The notes: generated by a model not told the origin, from the letters alone. Shown: positions 1-8,415, counted from the stretch's first letter. The stretch: 64,000 nucleotides of DNA from JABCPE02 sp963530295 (GCA_963530295.1 CAUSCF010000007.1:1-64000), one strand, 5' to 3'. Program-made: numbers and translations.

Positions 1-56
1 TAAAAAATTACCCAACTAAATTAAGGTTTTTTCAGAAACGAATAAAATATTTTTTA

Positions 57-78
57 TTATAATTTAAAATATTACCAA
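57..78. repeat. 22-bp direct repeat, copy 1
   Basis: This copy begins TTATAATTT and ends AATATTACCAA. It matches 514-535 at 20 of 22 positions in the same orientation. Each copy lies at the 3' end of a small minus-strand gene, so the two gene-plus-tail units may derive from a duplication or a cassette-like insertion. Confidence 0.6.
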
Positions 79-80
79 AA

Positions 81-476
81 TCATTGTTTTTTATATATTC
101 CAGCTGTATCTAAAAAAATGGCCATTCTATATTCGCCAGAATCTCCTCCTTTTGCTATAAATTTATACAGTTTATTTGGTTCTAAATTTATTTTTTCTTC
201 CTCTTTATAATTGATAAAACCATTTTTTTCATAATATCTCTCTATTACATATTCAGAAGGAATGTTATCTAAACAAAAATTTTTAGATGGCTTTCTATTT
301 TTTCTCTTTTGAATAACATAAATTATATTATCTGTTTCTGATTTTATTTCTATATAGTTTATCGGTTTATTCCCTATAATACAGCCTTTATCATCTATCC
401 TAAAAAGATTTGATTCACAAGAAACTAAAAACATCAATATAAGCATTAACAAATAACTATTCTTCAGCTTTTTCAT
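81..476 (-). CDS. small lipoprotein of unknown function
   Basis: A 131-residue protein with a lipoprotein signal peptide: a basic N-terminus, a hydrophobic run at residues 8-18 and a lipobox ending LVSC, which makes Cys20 the probable lipidated residue. The mature part is hydrophilic and rich in Lys, Glu and Asn, with no motif I recognise. It belongs to a cluster of small envelope-type genes on the minus strand (81-1145). Length and signal peptide support a real gene. The function is unknown. Confidence 0.75.
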   Translation of the reverse strand: MKKLKNSYLLMLILMFLVSCESNLFRIDDKGCIIGNKPINYIEIKSETDNIIYVIQKRKNRKPSKNFCLDNIPSEYVIERYYEKNGFINYKEEEKINLEPNKLYKFIAKGGDSGEYRMAIFLDTAGIYKKQ

Positions 477-513
477 ATTCTGTTTTTTTATAATGTATAT
501 TATTTCTTTTTTG

Positions 514-535
514 TTATAATTTGGAATATTACCAA
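514..535. repeat. 22-bp direct repeat, copy 2
   Basis: Second copy of the repeat at 57-78, differing only by GG for AA in the middle. It sits just beyond the stop codon of the broken gene at 538-892. Confidence 0.6.
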
Positions 536-537
536 TA

Positions 538-892
538 TTACTCTTCAGATCTGTAAAAGTTTAAAACTTCTCCTGTATTCTTATTTATATTAATATATGC
601 TTTACAAAATCTACAATTTAATTTTATTACTGTTTTCCAGACTTTTTCATTTGCTATTAAACTTATTTGATATGGTTTAAGCTCTTCTGCATCAATAGAA
701 TATCGTTTATTTATCAATATATTTTATTAGCGTCTCTTCATCAGGTATTACATCTGTTCCATACCGTTCTATTATTGTGCAAGGCAACTCATCTATTCGT
801 CTTTTTTTATCATTGCAGGGTTTATTCTTTCCTTGCTGTGCTAATAATAATGCTGGTAACATACATATTAATAATAAAAATTTCTTTTTCAT
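538..892 (-). pseudogene. frameshifted small secreted protein
   Basis: The reading frame opens at 892 with a clear signal peptide (residues 1-18, ending LLAQQ) and runs in frame to a TAA at 707-709, about 61 residues. Immediately after, another frame stays open to the TAA at 538-540. It reads RYSIDAEELKPYQ, then KTVIKLNCRFCKAY, then GEVLNFYRSEE, which is plainly coding in character and has no start codon of its own. One extra or missing base near 705-716, in an A/T-rich run, would join the halves into a protein of about 117 residues. The 61-residue product could still be made. The family is not recognised. Confidence 0.65.
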
Positions 893-962
893 TATGATTA
901 TCTTTAGTTTATTCTTTTTTATTCCTTTGGACAATACGCATTTGAGATATTTATAACTCTCT

Positions 963-1145
963 CTAATCTAACCCAAGTAATAATTGTATAAAACATATAA
1001 TAGCTATCATTATTCCTATAATGACTACACCCCATGCTCGGATTAATGTAAACCCTGACATCTCTTTCTCGTTTTTTTTAATATCTATATATATTATTAT
1101 TGCAGTTATTAACCCTAATAATCCCATTAAAATTCTATTATCCAT
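963..1145 (-). CDS. small two-helix membrane protein
   Basis: A 60-residue protein with two hydrophobic segments (about residues 5-20 and 37-57) separated by a charged loop (KKNEKE). No family is recognised. The overlapping plus-strand frame is poorer, and the neighbours on this side also run on the minus strand, so this strand is preferred. The role is unknown; it may be an immunity-like or stress membrane peptide. Confidence 0.55.
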   Translation of the reverse strand: MDNRILMGLLGLITAIIIYIDIKKNEKEMSGFTLIRAWGVVIIGIMIAIICFIQLLLGLD

Positions 1146-1282
1146 TATTTATTTTCTATACTTTTCGTTTACTATTGTTTTTACTTCATTACTTTTGTCC
1201 CTCCTCAAAACCCCAAAACAACCTTTGTGCAATTTACAGAAATTTTATTTTGGTTTAAAGCGCTTTTGTATCGTTTTTTGTT

Positions 1283-1290
1283 TATCTTTG
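1283..1290 (+). promoter_or_regulatory. Bacteroidota -7 box (TATCTTTG)
   Basis: Matches the Bacteroidota TAnnTTTG -7 consensus. It lies 28 bp before the ATG at 1319, giving a short A-rich leader. The -33 element is not convincing. Confidence 0.5.
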
Positions 1291-1318
1291 TCTTGTTTAA
1301 CATTTAAAAACAAAGAAA

Positions 1319-1591
1319 ATGGACACTAATGAACTAAAACAAAAATTCCAAGAACAAATAGAAAACGCTAAAAAAGAACTAGAAATCCTAAAAGGCAAAG
1401 CAGAAGAACTCTCTGGTGATGCCAAAGCAGAACTAGAAGAAAAAAGCAAACTTTTGGAAGCAAAATTAGAAGAAGCCGAAGACAAATGGGATGAAATAAA
1501 AGACCTCGCAGAAGATAAATTAGATGATTTAAAATCTGACCTCAGCAAATTCTGGGATTCCGCAAAATCTAAATTAGACGATTTGTTCTAA
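1319..1591 (+). CDS. charged coiled-coil protein
   Basis: A 90-residue protein made almost entirely of Lys, Glu, Asp, Leu and Ala in heptad-like spacing, predicted to be one long amphipathic helix. It has no signal peptide, Cys or membrane segment. The composition resembles YtxH/LEA-like or apolipoprotein-like stress proteins, but no specific family is claimed. A -7 box upstream and a hairpin terminator just downstream show a monocistronic unit. The long minus-strand frame over it is a shadow. Confidence 0.8.
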   Translation: MDTNELKQKFQEQIENAKKELEILKGKAEELSGDAKAELEEKSKLLEAKLEEAEDKWDEIKDLAEDKLDDLKSDLSKFWDSAKSKLDDLF

Positions 1592-1602
1592 CATCAGAAA
1601 AC

Positions 1603-1635
1603 AAAAAAACACCTCTTTTCAGAGGTGTTTTTTTT
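1603..1635. terminator. bidirectional intrinsic terminator
   Basis: AACACCTCT (1608-1616) pairs with AGAGGTGTT (1621-1629), with a T run on one side and an A run on the other. It serves the coiled-coil gene and the convergent purL. Confidence 0.85.
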
Positions 1636-1653
1636 GTTTATTAAACGATTTCC

Positions 1654-4600
1654 CTACTTAAAATACTCCACGCCATTCCTGAAAATATTGTGGTAGTTGG
1701 CAGTTGGGATATTTTTCAGTAGTCCTTCCGCGAAACGCTCTGGATGCCCCATTCTTCCGAAGATTTTTCCGCTTCGGCTGGTAATTCCTTCTATTCCAAA
1801 AAGCGAATTATTCGGATTATACGGCATTCCGTGAGCTATTTTCCCTTCAAAATCAATGTATTGGGTAGCTATCTGCCCATTTTTGTAGAGTTCTGTCAGC
1901 ACCTCCTCACTTGCCATGAAACGCCCTTCTCCGTGGGAAATTGGGATGGTATACACCTCGTTTTTCATGCCTTTCAGCCACGGCGAATCATCATTCACCA
2001 CCTTCACATCCACCATTTGGGAAATATGGCGCCCTATCGCGTTGTGAGCGAGCGTAGGCGAGTTTTCATCCAAATCCCTTATCTCCCCATACGGCAGAAG
2101 TCCAGATTTTACCAAGGCTTGGAATCCGTTACAAATCCCCAGAATCATCCCATCACGCTCCAAAAGACGATGAACAGCTAATTTCATTTGCTCGTTTTTA
2201 AGAACATTGACGATGAACTTCGCTGAACCATCAGGCTCATCCCCTGCGGAGAATCCTCCTAAGAAAACAAGAATTTGAGACTGGTCTATTTCCTTCGTCC
2301 ATGCCTCTATACTCTCCTCCAAAAGGCTTTTGGTAAGGTTAATGAGCGGCAACGAAGTCACCTCTGCTCCCTCTTTTCGGAAAGCATTTTGGGTTTCGTA
2401 TTCGCAGTTCGTTCCTGGGAAAATCGGCGCGAAAACCCTTGGTTTTGCGATGTTATGTTTCTTGATAATGATGTTTTTAGGACTGGTAGAATTCAGCTTT
2501 TCATCGATGTTGATTTCTATTCTGCCCGGCTCGACTGTTGGGAAAAGATTTTCAAAAGTCTGCGTATAAGCCGAAAGCAATTTACCAAGGTCAAACGCTT
2601 TTTTATTGATTACCAAAGTTTTTCCTTCGGTCACTTTTCCTATTTTATGAAGCTGGGAATGAGCCAGTTCCGTTTTACTTTCAATGATAAAACCACCGAT
2701 GTTTTTCTCCAAAATTTGGCTTTCTGCAAGTTCCACCTCTGTACCGAGATGATTTCCAAAACACATTTTTGCCAATGAAACTGCCGCTCCGCCATCTTTT
2801 ATGGTCTTTACAGAAACGATGTTTCCTTCTTTTATCTGCTGATGAACGAAATCAAAAACCTCTTTCAGAGTTTCATAATCTGGCTGTCCATTTTCTTTAT
2901 TTTGATGATAAAAATGATATATATTATTCCCTGCTTCCTTAAACTCTGGTGAAATTATGTGTTTTTTCTGTCCATCTGTACAAGCGAAGGAAATCAATGT
3001 CGGCGGTACATTCAGATTTTGGTAAGTTCCACTCATAGAGTCCTTTCCTCCGATGGCAGCCAGCCCAAAATTCATCTGCGCATCATAAGCCCCAAGGAGC
3101 GATGCCAGCGGTTTGCCCCATTTCTCTGAATTTTGACCTAATTTTTCGAAATATTCCTGAAAGCTCAATCGGATTTTTCTATAATCACCGCCCATAGCTA
3201 CGATTTTCGCTACAGACTCCACCACTGCATCCGCTGCCCCTATCAGAGAGTTTTGTGAAGATATTTCCGCATCAAAGCCCCACGCTGCCAGAGATACCGT
3301 TTCCACATTTTTCGCATTCAAAACAGGCAGTGTCTGCACGCTTCCCTCCATCTCGGTAAGCTGGTGTTTTCCGCCCAAAGGCATAGCCACCGTAGTCGCA
3401 CCGACTGAAGAGTCAAACATCTCCAACAAGCCTTTTTGAGAGGCTGTATTTTTATCCGAAAGTATCTTGATGAGGTTTTCTTCGTTAAATATTTCGGTCT
3501 GATTTTCAAGTTTTTGAAGGTGGGAAATTTCGGCATTTTGAGATTTTGCACAGCCGTTGGAATTTAGAAACTCTCGGCTCAAATCTACGATTTTCGCACC
3601 TTTCCAAAACATCTGCATTCTGCCCGAATTGGTAACTTTCGCTACCTCCACGGCTTTGATGTTTTCTCTTTCACAGAAATGGATAAATTGGTCTTTATCC
3701 TTGGCATCCACCACCACTGCAATACGCTCCTGCGATTCAGAAATGGCAAGCTCTGTTCCGTTCAGCCCTTCATATTTTAAAGGTAAAATATCCAAATCTA
3801 TCTCCAAAGAATCAGCAATTTCACCGATAGCCACAGAAACTCCACCCGCTCCGAAATCATTAGATTTCTTTATCAAAGTAGTAACTTCTAGATTTCGGAA
3901 AAGCCTTTGGATTTTTCTCTCCTCTACGGCATTCCCTTTCTGAACTTCGGTAGAAAGCGTATGTATAGAGGTTTCGTCCTGCTCCTTGGAAGAACCTGTA
4001 GCGCCGCCTACTCCATCTCGCCCTGTGGCACCGCCAAGTAAAATCACGATGTCGCCATTCTGCGGTTTTTCGCGTTTTACCCAAGTTTTCGGAACTGCAC
4101 CGACCACGAAACCTACCTCCATTCTCTTCGCTCTGTAGCCTTCATGATAGATTTCATTGACCATCGTAGTGGCAAGGCCTATCTGATTTCCGTAAGAAGA
4201 ATAGCCATTCGCTGCCTGCTTTGTGATGGTTCTCTGTGGAAGTTTTCCCTGCAAAGTCGCAGAAACAGGCTCTAGAACATCCGCCGCACCGCTCAGACGC
4301 ATTGCCTGATACACGAAAGCGCGCCCAGAAAGCGGGTCACGGATAGCACCGCCAAGACAGGTAGAAGCACCACCAAAAGGCTCTATTTCAGTAGGGTGAT
4401 TGTGCGTTTCGTTTTTGAAAAGAAGATACCAAGGCTCTTTTTTCCCATCAAACTCCGCCTCTATTTCTATCGTGCAGGCATTGATTTCATCAGAAACTAC
4501 AAGGTTTTCTAATTTACCTGTTTTATGGAAATATCTGGCACAGACAGTTGCCAAATCCATTAGCGAAATCGGTTTCGCTTCTCTTCCTAAAAACTTTCTT

Positions 4601-5343
4601 TTTTCTAAATAATCGGCAAAAATTTTGTCTAAAGTTTCTTTAAACTCGCCTTTAAACTGAATGTCTTTCAGCTCGGTTTCAAAAGTGGTATGACGACAGT
4701 GGTCACTCCAATAGGTGTCCAAAACTTTGAGCTCGGTTTCGGTAGGATTTCGGTTTTCCGATTGGAAATAATTTTGAATAAAAAGCAAATCATCAAACCC
4801 AAAAGCAAAGCCGTGCTGCTTGTAGAACTGCTCCAGTTCAGTTTCATTAAAACCGATAAAACCTTCATGAACAATCACAGGAGTTGGTTTTTCCTGCGCA
4901 GGGATTTCTAGTTTGGACAAATCTTTTTCTCTACTCTCTACCTTGTTGATAAGCAGATCTTTAACCTTATCCAAATCTGCGGAAGAAATGCTCTTTATCT
5001 CGATGAGTTTTCCGCTTCGCACGGCAGCATTGTCCGTTCCTGTAAGCAGCGAAATGCACTGCTCCGCCGAATCTGCCCTTTGGTCATACTGCCCAGGGAG
5101 AAATTCTGTAGCGAAATACTGCTCTTGTGCTGGATTTTCTGTGTAAATGATGTCTGTAACTGGGTCTGCGAAAACACTGCCTACCGTTTTGGAAAAATCG
5201 CTTTCGGAGAGCCCAAAAACATCGTAAATATTATAAACTTTTACATTCTCTACTTTGGGAAGAATGCTCTTGATTTCAGTTAGAATTTTAGGACTTTCTA
5301 CATCGAAAATCCCTTTTTTCTCTACGAAGATTCTCTTTTTCAT
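1654..5343 (-). CDS. purL: phosphoribosylformylglycinamidine synthase (fused PurL)
   Basis: A 1229-residue FGAM synthase of the large single-chain type, catalysing the fourth step of purine synthesis (FGAR + glutamine + ATP to FGAM). The N-terminal domain is followed by two AIRS-like ATP-binding halves, with the signature NETHNHPTEIEPFGG near residue 310. The C-terminal class I glutamine amidotransferase (about residue 960 on) has its nucleophilic Cys in GICNGFQAL and its His/Glu in HGEGR and HPERF. Length is normal for this form. It stands alone with its own promoter and terminator; purB lies 10 kb away. Confidence 0.98.
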   Translation of the reverse strand: MKKRIFVEKKGIFDVESPKILTEIKSILPKVENVKVYNIYDVFGLSESDFSKTVGSVFADPVTDIIYTENPAQEQYFATEFLPGQYDQRADSAEQCISLLTGTDNAAVRSGKLIEIKSISSADLDKVKDLLINKVESREKDLSKLEIPAQEKPTPVIVHEGFIGFNETELEQFYKQHGFAFGFDDLLFIQNYFQSENRNPTETELKVLDTYWSDHCRHTTFETELKDIQFKGEFKETLDKIFADYLEKRKFLGREAKPISLMDLATVCARYFHKTGKLENLVVSDEINACTIEIEAEFDGKKEPWYLLFKNETHNHPTEIEPFGGASTCLGGAIRDPLSGRAFVYQAMRLSGAADVLEPVSATLQGKLPQRTITKQAANGYSSYGNQIGLATTMVNEIYHEGYRAKRMEVGFVVGAVPKTWVKREKPQNGDIVILLGGATGRDGVGGATGSSKEQDETSIHTLSTEVQKGNAVEERKIQRLFRNLEVTTLIKKSNDFGAGGVSVAIGEIADSLEIDLDILPLKYEGLNGTELAISESQERIAVVVDAKDKDQFIHFCERENIKAVEVAKVTNSGRMQMFWKGAKIVDLSREFLNSNGCAKSQNAEISHLQKLENQTEIFNEENLIKILSDKNTASQKGLLEMFDSSVGATTVAMPLGGKHQLTEMEGSVQTLPVLNAKNVETVSLAAWGFDAEISSQNSLIGAADAVVESVAKIVAMGGDYRKIRLSFQEYFEKLGQNSEKWGKPLASLLGAYDAQMNFGLAAIGGKDSMSGTYQNLNVPPTLISFACTDGQKKHIISPEFKEAGNNIYHFYHQNKENGQPDYETLKEVFDFVHQQIKEGNIVSVKTIKDGGAAVSLAKMCFGNHLGTEVELAESQILEKNIGGFIIESKTELAHSQLHKIGKVTEGKTLVINKKAFDLGKLLSAYTQTFENLFPTVEPGRIEINIDEKLNSTSPKNIIIKKHNIAKPRVFAPIFPGTNCEYETQNAFRKEGAEVTSLPLINLTKSLLEESIEAWTKEIDQSQILVFLGGFSAGDEPDGSAKFIVNVLKNEQMKLAVHRLLERDGMILGICNGFQALVKSGLLPYGEIRDLDENSPTLAHNAIGRHISQMVDVKVVNDDSPWLKGMKNEVYTIPISHGEGRFMASEEVLTELYKNGQIATQYIDFEGKIAHGMPYNPNNSLFGIEGITSRSGKIFGRMGHPERFAEGLLKNIPTANYHNIFRNGVEYFK

Positions 5344-5367
5344 TTTTAGTTATTATAGGGAGTTCTG

Positions 5368-5375
5368 CAAATTTA
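5368..5375 (-). promoter_or_regulatory. -7 box of purL (TAAATTTG)
   Basis: On the minus strand this reads TAAATTTG, 25 bp before the purL ATG, which implies a leader of roughly 15-20 nt. No purine riboswitch is visible in so short a leader. Confidence 0.55.
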
Positions 5376-5743
5376 CATTTTATCCGCTAAAATAACTACT
5401 ACAAAAAGGAATAATTATCAATGGTTTTTTAAGTTTTTTCCAATTTTTATACAATATTTAAAAACATTCTGATTTAGAACAATTTAACTAAAAAAATTCT
5501 ATGTTTTGATTATTGATTTCCAATTTTAATTTCTCTAAAATAACTTGAAGCGTATTCCCAGCACTTTCCACCGTTCTTTGTTTTGTTCTATCAGTTTACA
5601 AAATGCAATATAACTCATTTATACAGATATAAATAATAATTTTCTAATCATTATACTCAAAAAATGCAATATAAAGCATAATTTATCTTTGTGTTAAGTA
5701 TAAATATTTTATGGTTCAGCCCACACATCTGGAATTTTATTTG
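5376..5743. other. gene-free stretch beside purL
   Basis: About 370 bp of very AT-rich DNA. One minus-strand frame is open for about 34 codons up to a TAG at 5488-5490 (reading TVESAGNTLQVILEKLKLEI). It has no start codon and may be the remnant of a lost gene. Otherwise only A/T runs are visible. Confidence 0.4.
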
Positions 5744-5920
5744 TCATTTAAAAATAGATAATATAATTAATACCAAAAGTATTATTAATATATATGAATC
5801 AAAGACCCTTGCTGTATTCATTGGGTTGTCATCATTTTTATCCTTTTTTTTACTCTTTATGTAAATAAGCGCAAGAACTATTAATGCAGCATAAATAGGA
5901 ATATACTCTTTTGCTATCAT
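5744..5920 (-). CDS. 58-residue two-helix membrane protein
   Basis: An ATG at 5920-5918 opens a 58-codon frame ending in TGA at 5746-5744. The protein begins MIAKEYIPIYAALIVLAL, has a Lys/Asp-rich loop (KSKKKDKNDD), and ends with a second hydrophobic helix (SYILIILLVLIIL). The helix-loop-helix layout matches the 60-residue protein at 963-1145, although the sequences are not obviously related. It lies 43 bp after the next minus-strand gene and could be co-transcribed. The function is unknown. Confidence 0.55.
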   Translation of the reverse strand: MIAKEYIPIYAALIVLALIYIKSKKKDKNDDNPMNTARVFDSYILIILLVLIILSIFK

Positions 5921-5963
5921 TTACTTCACTTCTTTTTGTTTTGTTATCGTTTCTATCTGTTTA

Positions 5964-6485
5964 TCAACTTCCTATTTTCCCATAAGGCTGATACTCCGAA
6001 AAATAAAGAACAATTCTTTTCCCATCTTTTATATAGGGATAAAACAGCTCGTACCGACCATCATTGGCACTGAATCGCACTTCATCAGAATGGTTATAAA
6101 ATACCTTTTTGAGATATTCGCGCTCTACTTTTGTTGTTTTTAGAATAAAATCTCTCTTCATAGGGCGAATGGTATCATGCTCTCCGTAGTAATCTCTAAA
6201 ACCTAAAAACACTTGAGATTTATCAATACTATCCGACACAATTACCGAAACATATGGAAAATGCTTATCCGTATTTTCGTATAAATCAAGAATATTGCGA
6301 GTATTGATAATCCAATTTTTATCAAAGGAATAATGAAGTAATTTGTCTGTTTTTTCCTTATTGCTCTCTATGATTTCCTTTGCAGAAGCTATCAGCATTT
6401 CTTCTTTTTTTCTTGATGTAATATAGTCTCCAGCGAAAAGAAGCCCGAATATCAAAGGAAAACTCAGTCCAAAAAGAAGTCCCAT
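5964..6485 (-). CDS. membrane-anchored hypothetical protein
   Basis: A 173-residue protein with one N-terminal membrane anchor (about residues 2-19) followed by a basic stretch (SRKKEE). The soluble region of about 150 residues is rich in charged and aromatic residues and is probably periplasmic. No catalytic motif is recognised. The next gene upstream (6498-6758) is 12 bp away on the same strand, so the two are probably co-transcribed. The start codon sits directly before the hydrophobic segment. Confidence 0.65.
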   Translation of the reverse strand: MGLLFGLSFPLIFGLLFAGDYITSRKKEEMLIASAKEIIESNKEKTDKLLHYSFDKNWIINTRNILDLYENTDKHFPYVSVIVSDSIDKSQVFLGFRDYYGEHDTIRPMKRDFILKTTKVEREYLKKVFYNHSDEVRFSANDGRYELFYPYIKDGKRIVLYFSEYQPYGKIGS

Positions 6486-6497
6486 TTTTTTGTTAAC

Positions 6498-6758
6498 CTA
6501 TTTAGGAACACTCAATTCATCTTGGTTGTGTTTTTCGGCTATTCGAGTGAGGTTGAACATCACATTAATAATAAGAGAACCCAGCATCAACGCTAAAACT
6601 CCCACTACACTCAGATAAAAAGTCTCAGTAATATTTTCCCGAAAAATTTTCAATCCAAAGACCGTTATTGAAATAAATACAAAAACCCAATAAACCAACA
6701 AGATAATAGAAATTATCCCAATAATATTACTTAGTTTTACTAATGTTTTGTAATTCAT
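6498..6758 (-). CDS. small two-helix membrane protein
   Basis: An 86-residue protein with two long hydrophobic segments (about residues 12-35 and 47-70) and a short charged tail. No family is recognised. It is the first gene of a probable two- or three-gene minus-strand unit with 5964-6485 and perhaps 5744-5920. It lies just outside the mnmE-site element, so it is probably older chromosomal or earlier accessory DNA. Confidence 0.6.
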   Translation of the reverse strand: MNYKTLVKLSNIIGIISIILLVYWVFVFISITVFGLKIFRENITETFYLSVVGVLALMLGSLIINVMFNLTRIAEKHNQDELSVPK

Positions 6759-6908
6759 AATGCTTTATGTTTGGCTAGATAATTATTGTTTTTGAAACCT
6801 TAAATATACACTTTTTTCACTAATTTCTGAAACACGATAATATTTTATAAAAAACTAATTTTCTGTTTTTTTTAATTAATATAATGATGTTTTCATACAC
6901 ATATAAAA

Positions 6909-6949
6909 TTGTACACCTCCAGTACACTTTTTAGATTCAAGGTGTACAA
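6909..6949 (-). terminator. hairpin, possible original mnmE terminator
   Basis: TTGTACACCT (6909-6918) pairs perfectly with AGGTGTACAA (6940-6949), followed on the minus strand by TTTTATA. It lies about 90 bp beyond the distal FCIGK-stop site, where the terminator of mnmE would have been before the element inserted. Half of the repeat (AGGTGTA) recurs next to it. Confidence 0.4.
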
Positions 6950-7037
6950 AAGGTGTAACAAATATAACAATAAAAGTGAAAATCGGAAAATTTAACTTTA
7001 TATAATCATCTGAAAATCAAACCAAAGAAAACTATAT

Positions 7038-7055
7038 TTATTTTCCGATACAGAA
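7038..7055. repeat. distal attachment site (att), 18-bp direct repeat
   Basis: TTATTTTCCGATACAGAA matches the mnmE 3' end (13737-13754, TTATTTACCAATACAGAA) at 16 of 18 positions in the same orientation. On the minus strand it reads TTC TGT ATC GGA AAA TAA, which still encodes FCIGK-stop because both differences are synonymous. The same kind of mnmE (thdF/trmE) 3'-end site is used by SGI1-type islands. Confidence 0.75.
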
Positions 7056-7217
7056 AATATAATCCTCCCTATTTTAAGTGTATTAGAAATAGGTCGTCTC
7101 CCATTTTGTAATCTAAACCACAAAAGTATCACTTTTCTCACTTGGGTTCCAAAAATAAAACTGCTTTGAATATCTATCCAAAACAGTTTTTCCACAATCC
7201 ATTTTCTTTACAATATT

Positions 7218-7430
7218 TTATGAATTCTTCTCTTTCAATATCCTTTGAGTTTGCTCTAACATCAATTTGTGAGCTTCTTCTTCTGATAAAGAATTCAAGT
7301 GCTTTCTCATATTTTGGACCTGCAAGAATGCTTCCTTCCTGCTTTGCTGCCAGGAAAGACTTGTCCATTTGTGCATTTTCTCTAATATCTCTTTCTGTAT
7401 AGATATATCTGACTTTTCCTCTATATTCAT
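7218..7430 (-). CDS. small hypothetical protein, probably frameshifted at its C-terminus
   Basis: A 70-residue charged protein beginning MNIEEKSDISIQ and ending RILKEKNS. Its ATG directly follows the TAA of the gene at 7431, so the two are translationally linked. At the stop, another frame continues as EEFIKYCKENGLWKNCFG to a TAG at 7174-7176. Loss of one base in the GAGAAGAA stretch would explain this, and the ancestral protein would have about 84 residues. No family is recognised. It may be a broken partner of 7431-8030. Confidence 0.55.
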   Translation of the reverse strand: MNIEEKSDISIQKEILEKMHKWTSLSWQQSRKEAFLQVQNMRKHLNSLSEEEAHKLMLEQTQRILKEKNS

Positions 7431-8030
7431 TTATCTATATTCTTTTGATGTAATCATTTGGACAACTTCTTTATTTTTCCCTACTTGAAAAAATATCAAT
7501 TCCAAAGTCCTCATTTTACTAATTTCAAGACCAAATTCAGTTATAAATTCCTTTTGTATTTCTGCTATTCCTTCTTTATTATTTTCAATCAAACCATTAC
7601 AAAAATCAATGTATTTTAAGTAATTACTCACTTTATTCACTCTATATGAAAATGGTTCTCCATCAGTAAAATATTTACAAACATTACTATCCCAAATCGG
7701 ATATTTATCTGGATAAATAAAATGTAATAGCTTAGAAGTTCCAACTATCGAATTATTAAAACATTTAGACAACACCTCCAAATCCGAAGCTGTAATTTCA
7801 TCTTTCTTAATTATATCTACTACTTTATCAATATTTTGAATATCTATTTTAGGTATAGTAGGCATCCAGCTATACACCAATGATATTCCTAAAATAATGG
7901 TCTCTCTATCTAATTCTCTATCTTTAAAGAAGTCTAAAAATACAGGATAGATATCCATATATTTGTCTTTTTCCACTTTTTGACTATCATTCTTAATAGT
8001 CTCAAAATCAATACTCTTTTTACTCCACAT
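7431..8030 (-). CDS. hypothetical protein with YPIWDSNV motif
   Basis: About 199 residues from the ATG at 8030 (MWSKKSIDFE). The longer frame to 8063 would overlap the lipoprotein gene at 8042, so the shorter start is preferred. The protein looks soluble and mostly helical, with a conserved-looking core HFIYPDKYPIWDSNVCKYF near residue 120. I recall this kind of motif in uncharacterised Bacteroidota proteins but cannot name a family. It lies inside the mnmE-site element, downstream of the lipoprotein and abutting 7218-7430, and is probably cargo. Confidence 0.7.
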   Translation of the reverse strand: MWSKKSIDFETIKNDSQKVEKDKYMDIYPVFLDFFKDRELDRETIILGISLVYSWMPTIPKIDIQNIDKVVDIIKKDEITASDLEVLSKCFNNSIVGTSKLLHFIYPDKYPIWDSNVCKYFTDGEPFSYRVNKVSNYLKYIDFCNGLIENNKEGIAEIQKEFITEFGLEISKMRTLELIFFQVGKNKEVVQMITSKEYR

Positions 8031-8041
8031 AATATTATTTT

Positions 8042-8380
8042 TTACTGTTTTACAAAAATACAACCTGCTGTACTAATCGTTTTATCATCAATGATTTCTA
8101 TAATCTCCTCTGTACCATCTACTTTTACATAAATTCTATTCCCCTCTACATCATAGTCCATTCTTTTTTGCACTCCTTGAACACTCACATAACATTTCCC
8201 TCCTCTAAACTCTATATCCCCTATCAAAGCACATCTAAACTTAATACCCATTGTATAAAAACTATCATCTCCTTTTGTTTCTACATATTTATAAACCCCT
8301 TCTACTCTATCTTTTTGACATCCTGCCATCAAAAAACTTAACAGAAATGCAGACATTCCTAACACTACCTTTTTTCTCAT
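8042..8380 (-). CDS. small lipoprotein of the integrative element
   Basis: A 112-residue protein with a lipoprotein signal peptide (MRKKVVLGMSAFLLSFLMAGC) and Cys21 as the predicted lipidated residue. The mature part is short, with alternating hydrophobic residues (CYVSVQG, RIYVKVDG, CIFVKQ) that suggest a small beta-sandwich or barrel. No family is recognised. It is the first gene of a cargo unit with 7431-8030 and 7218-7430, directly after a structured intergenic region. Confidence 0.75.
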   Translation of the reverse strand: MRKKVVLGMSAFLLSFLMAGCQKDRVEGVYKYVETKGDDSFYTMGIKFRCALIGDIEFRGGKCYVSVQGVQKRMDYDVEGNRIYVKVDGTEEIIEIIDDKTISTAGCIFVKQ

Positions 8381-8415
8381 AATTCTCTATTTTTCATACA
8401 TTTTATAAACAACAA

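Larger units (their letters stand above)
6759..7173. other. gene-free stretch holding a hairpin and the distal att site
   Basis: This stretch holds a 10-bp inverted repeat (6909-6949), the 18-bp att-like site (7038-7055) and, just inside the element, an arm-type AAGTATCA motif (7124-7131). The minus-strand 65-codon frame across 6998-7195 looks non-coding. Confidence 0.5.

Noticed and set aside
1021..1329. Plus-strand 102-codon frame
   Set aside because: It overlaps the more credible minus-strand membrane gene and the promoter of the coiled-coil gene. Its composition is that of a reversed AT-rich region.
1297..1548. Minus-strand 83-codon Ser/Phe-rich frame
   Set aside because: Shadow of the Lys/Glu-rich coiled-coil gene on the other strand.
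5488..5590. Gene remnant (TVESAGNTLQVILEKLKLEI) beside purL
   Set aside because: Too short and without a start or homology that I can name. Left as a note in the intergenic entry.
6998..7195. Minus-strand 65-codon frame
   Set aside because: It spans the att site and lacks a coding look. The frame at 7174-7430 accounts for the coding signal.
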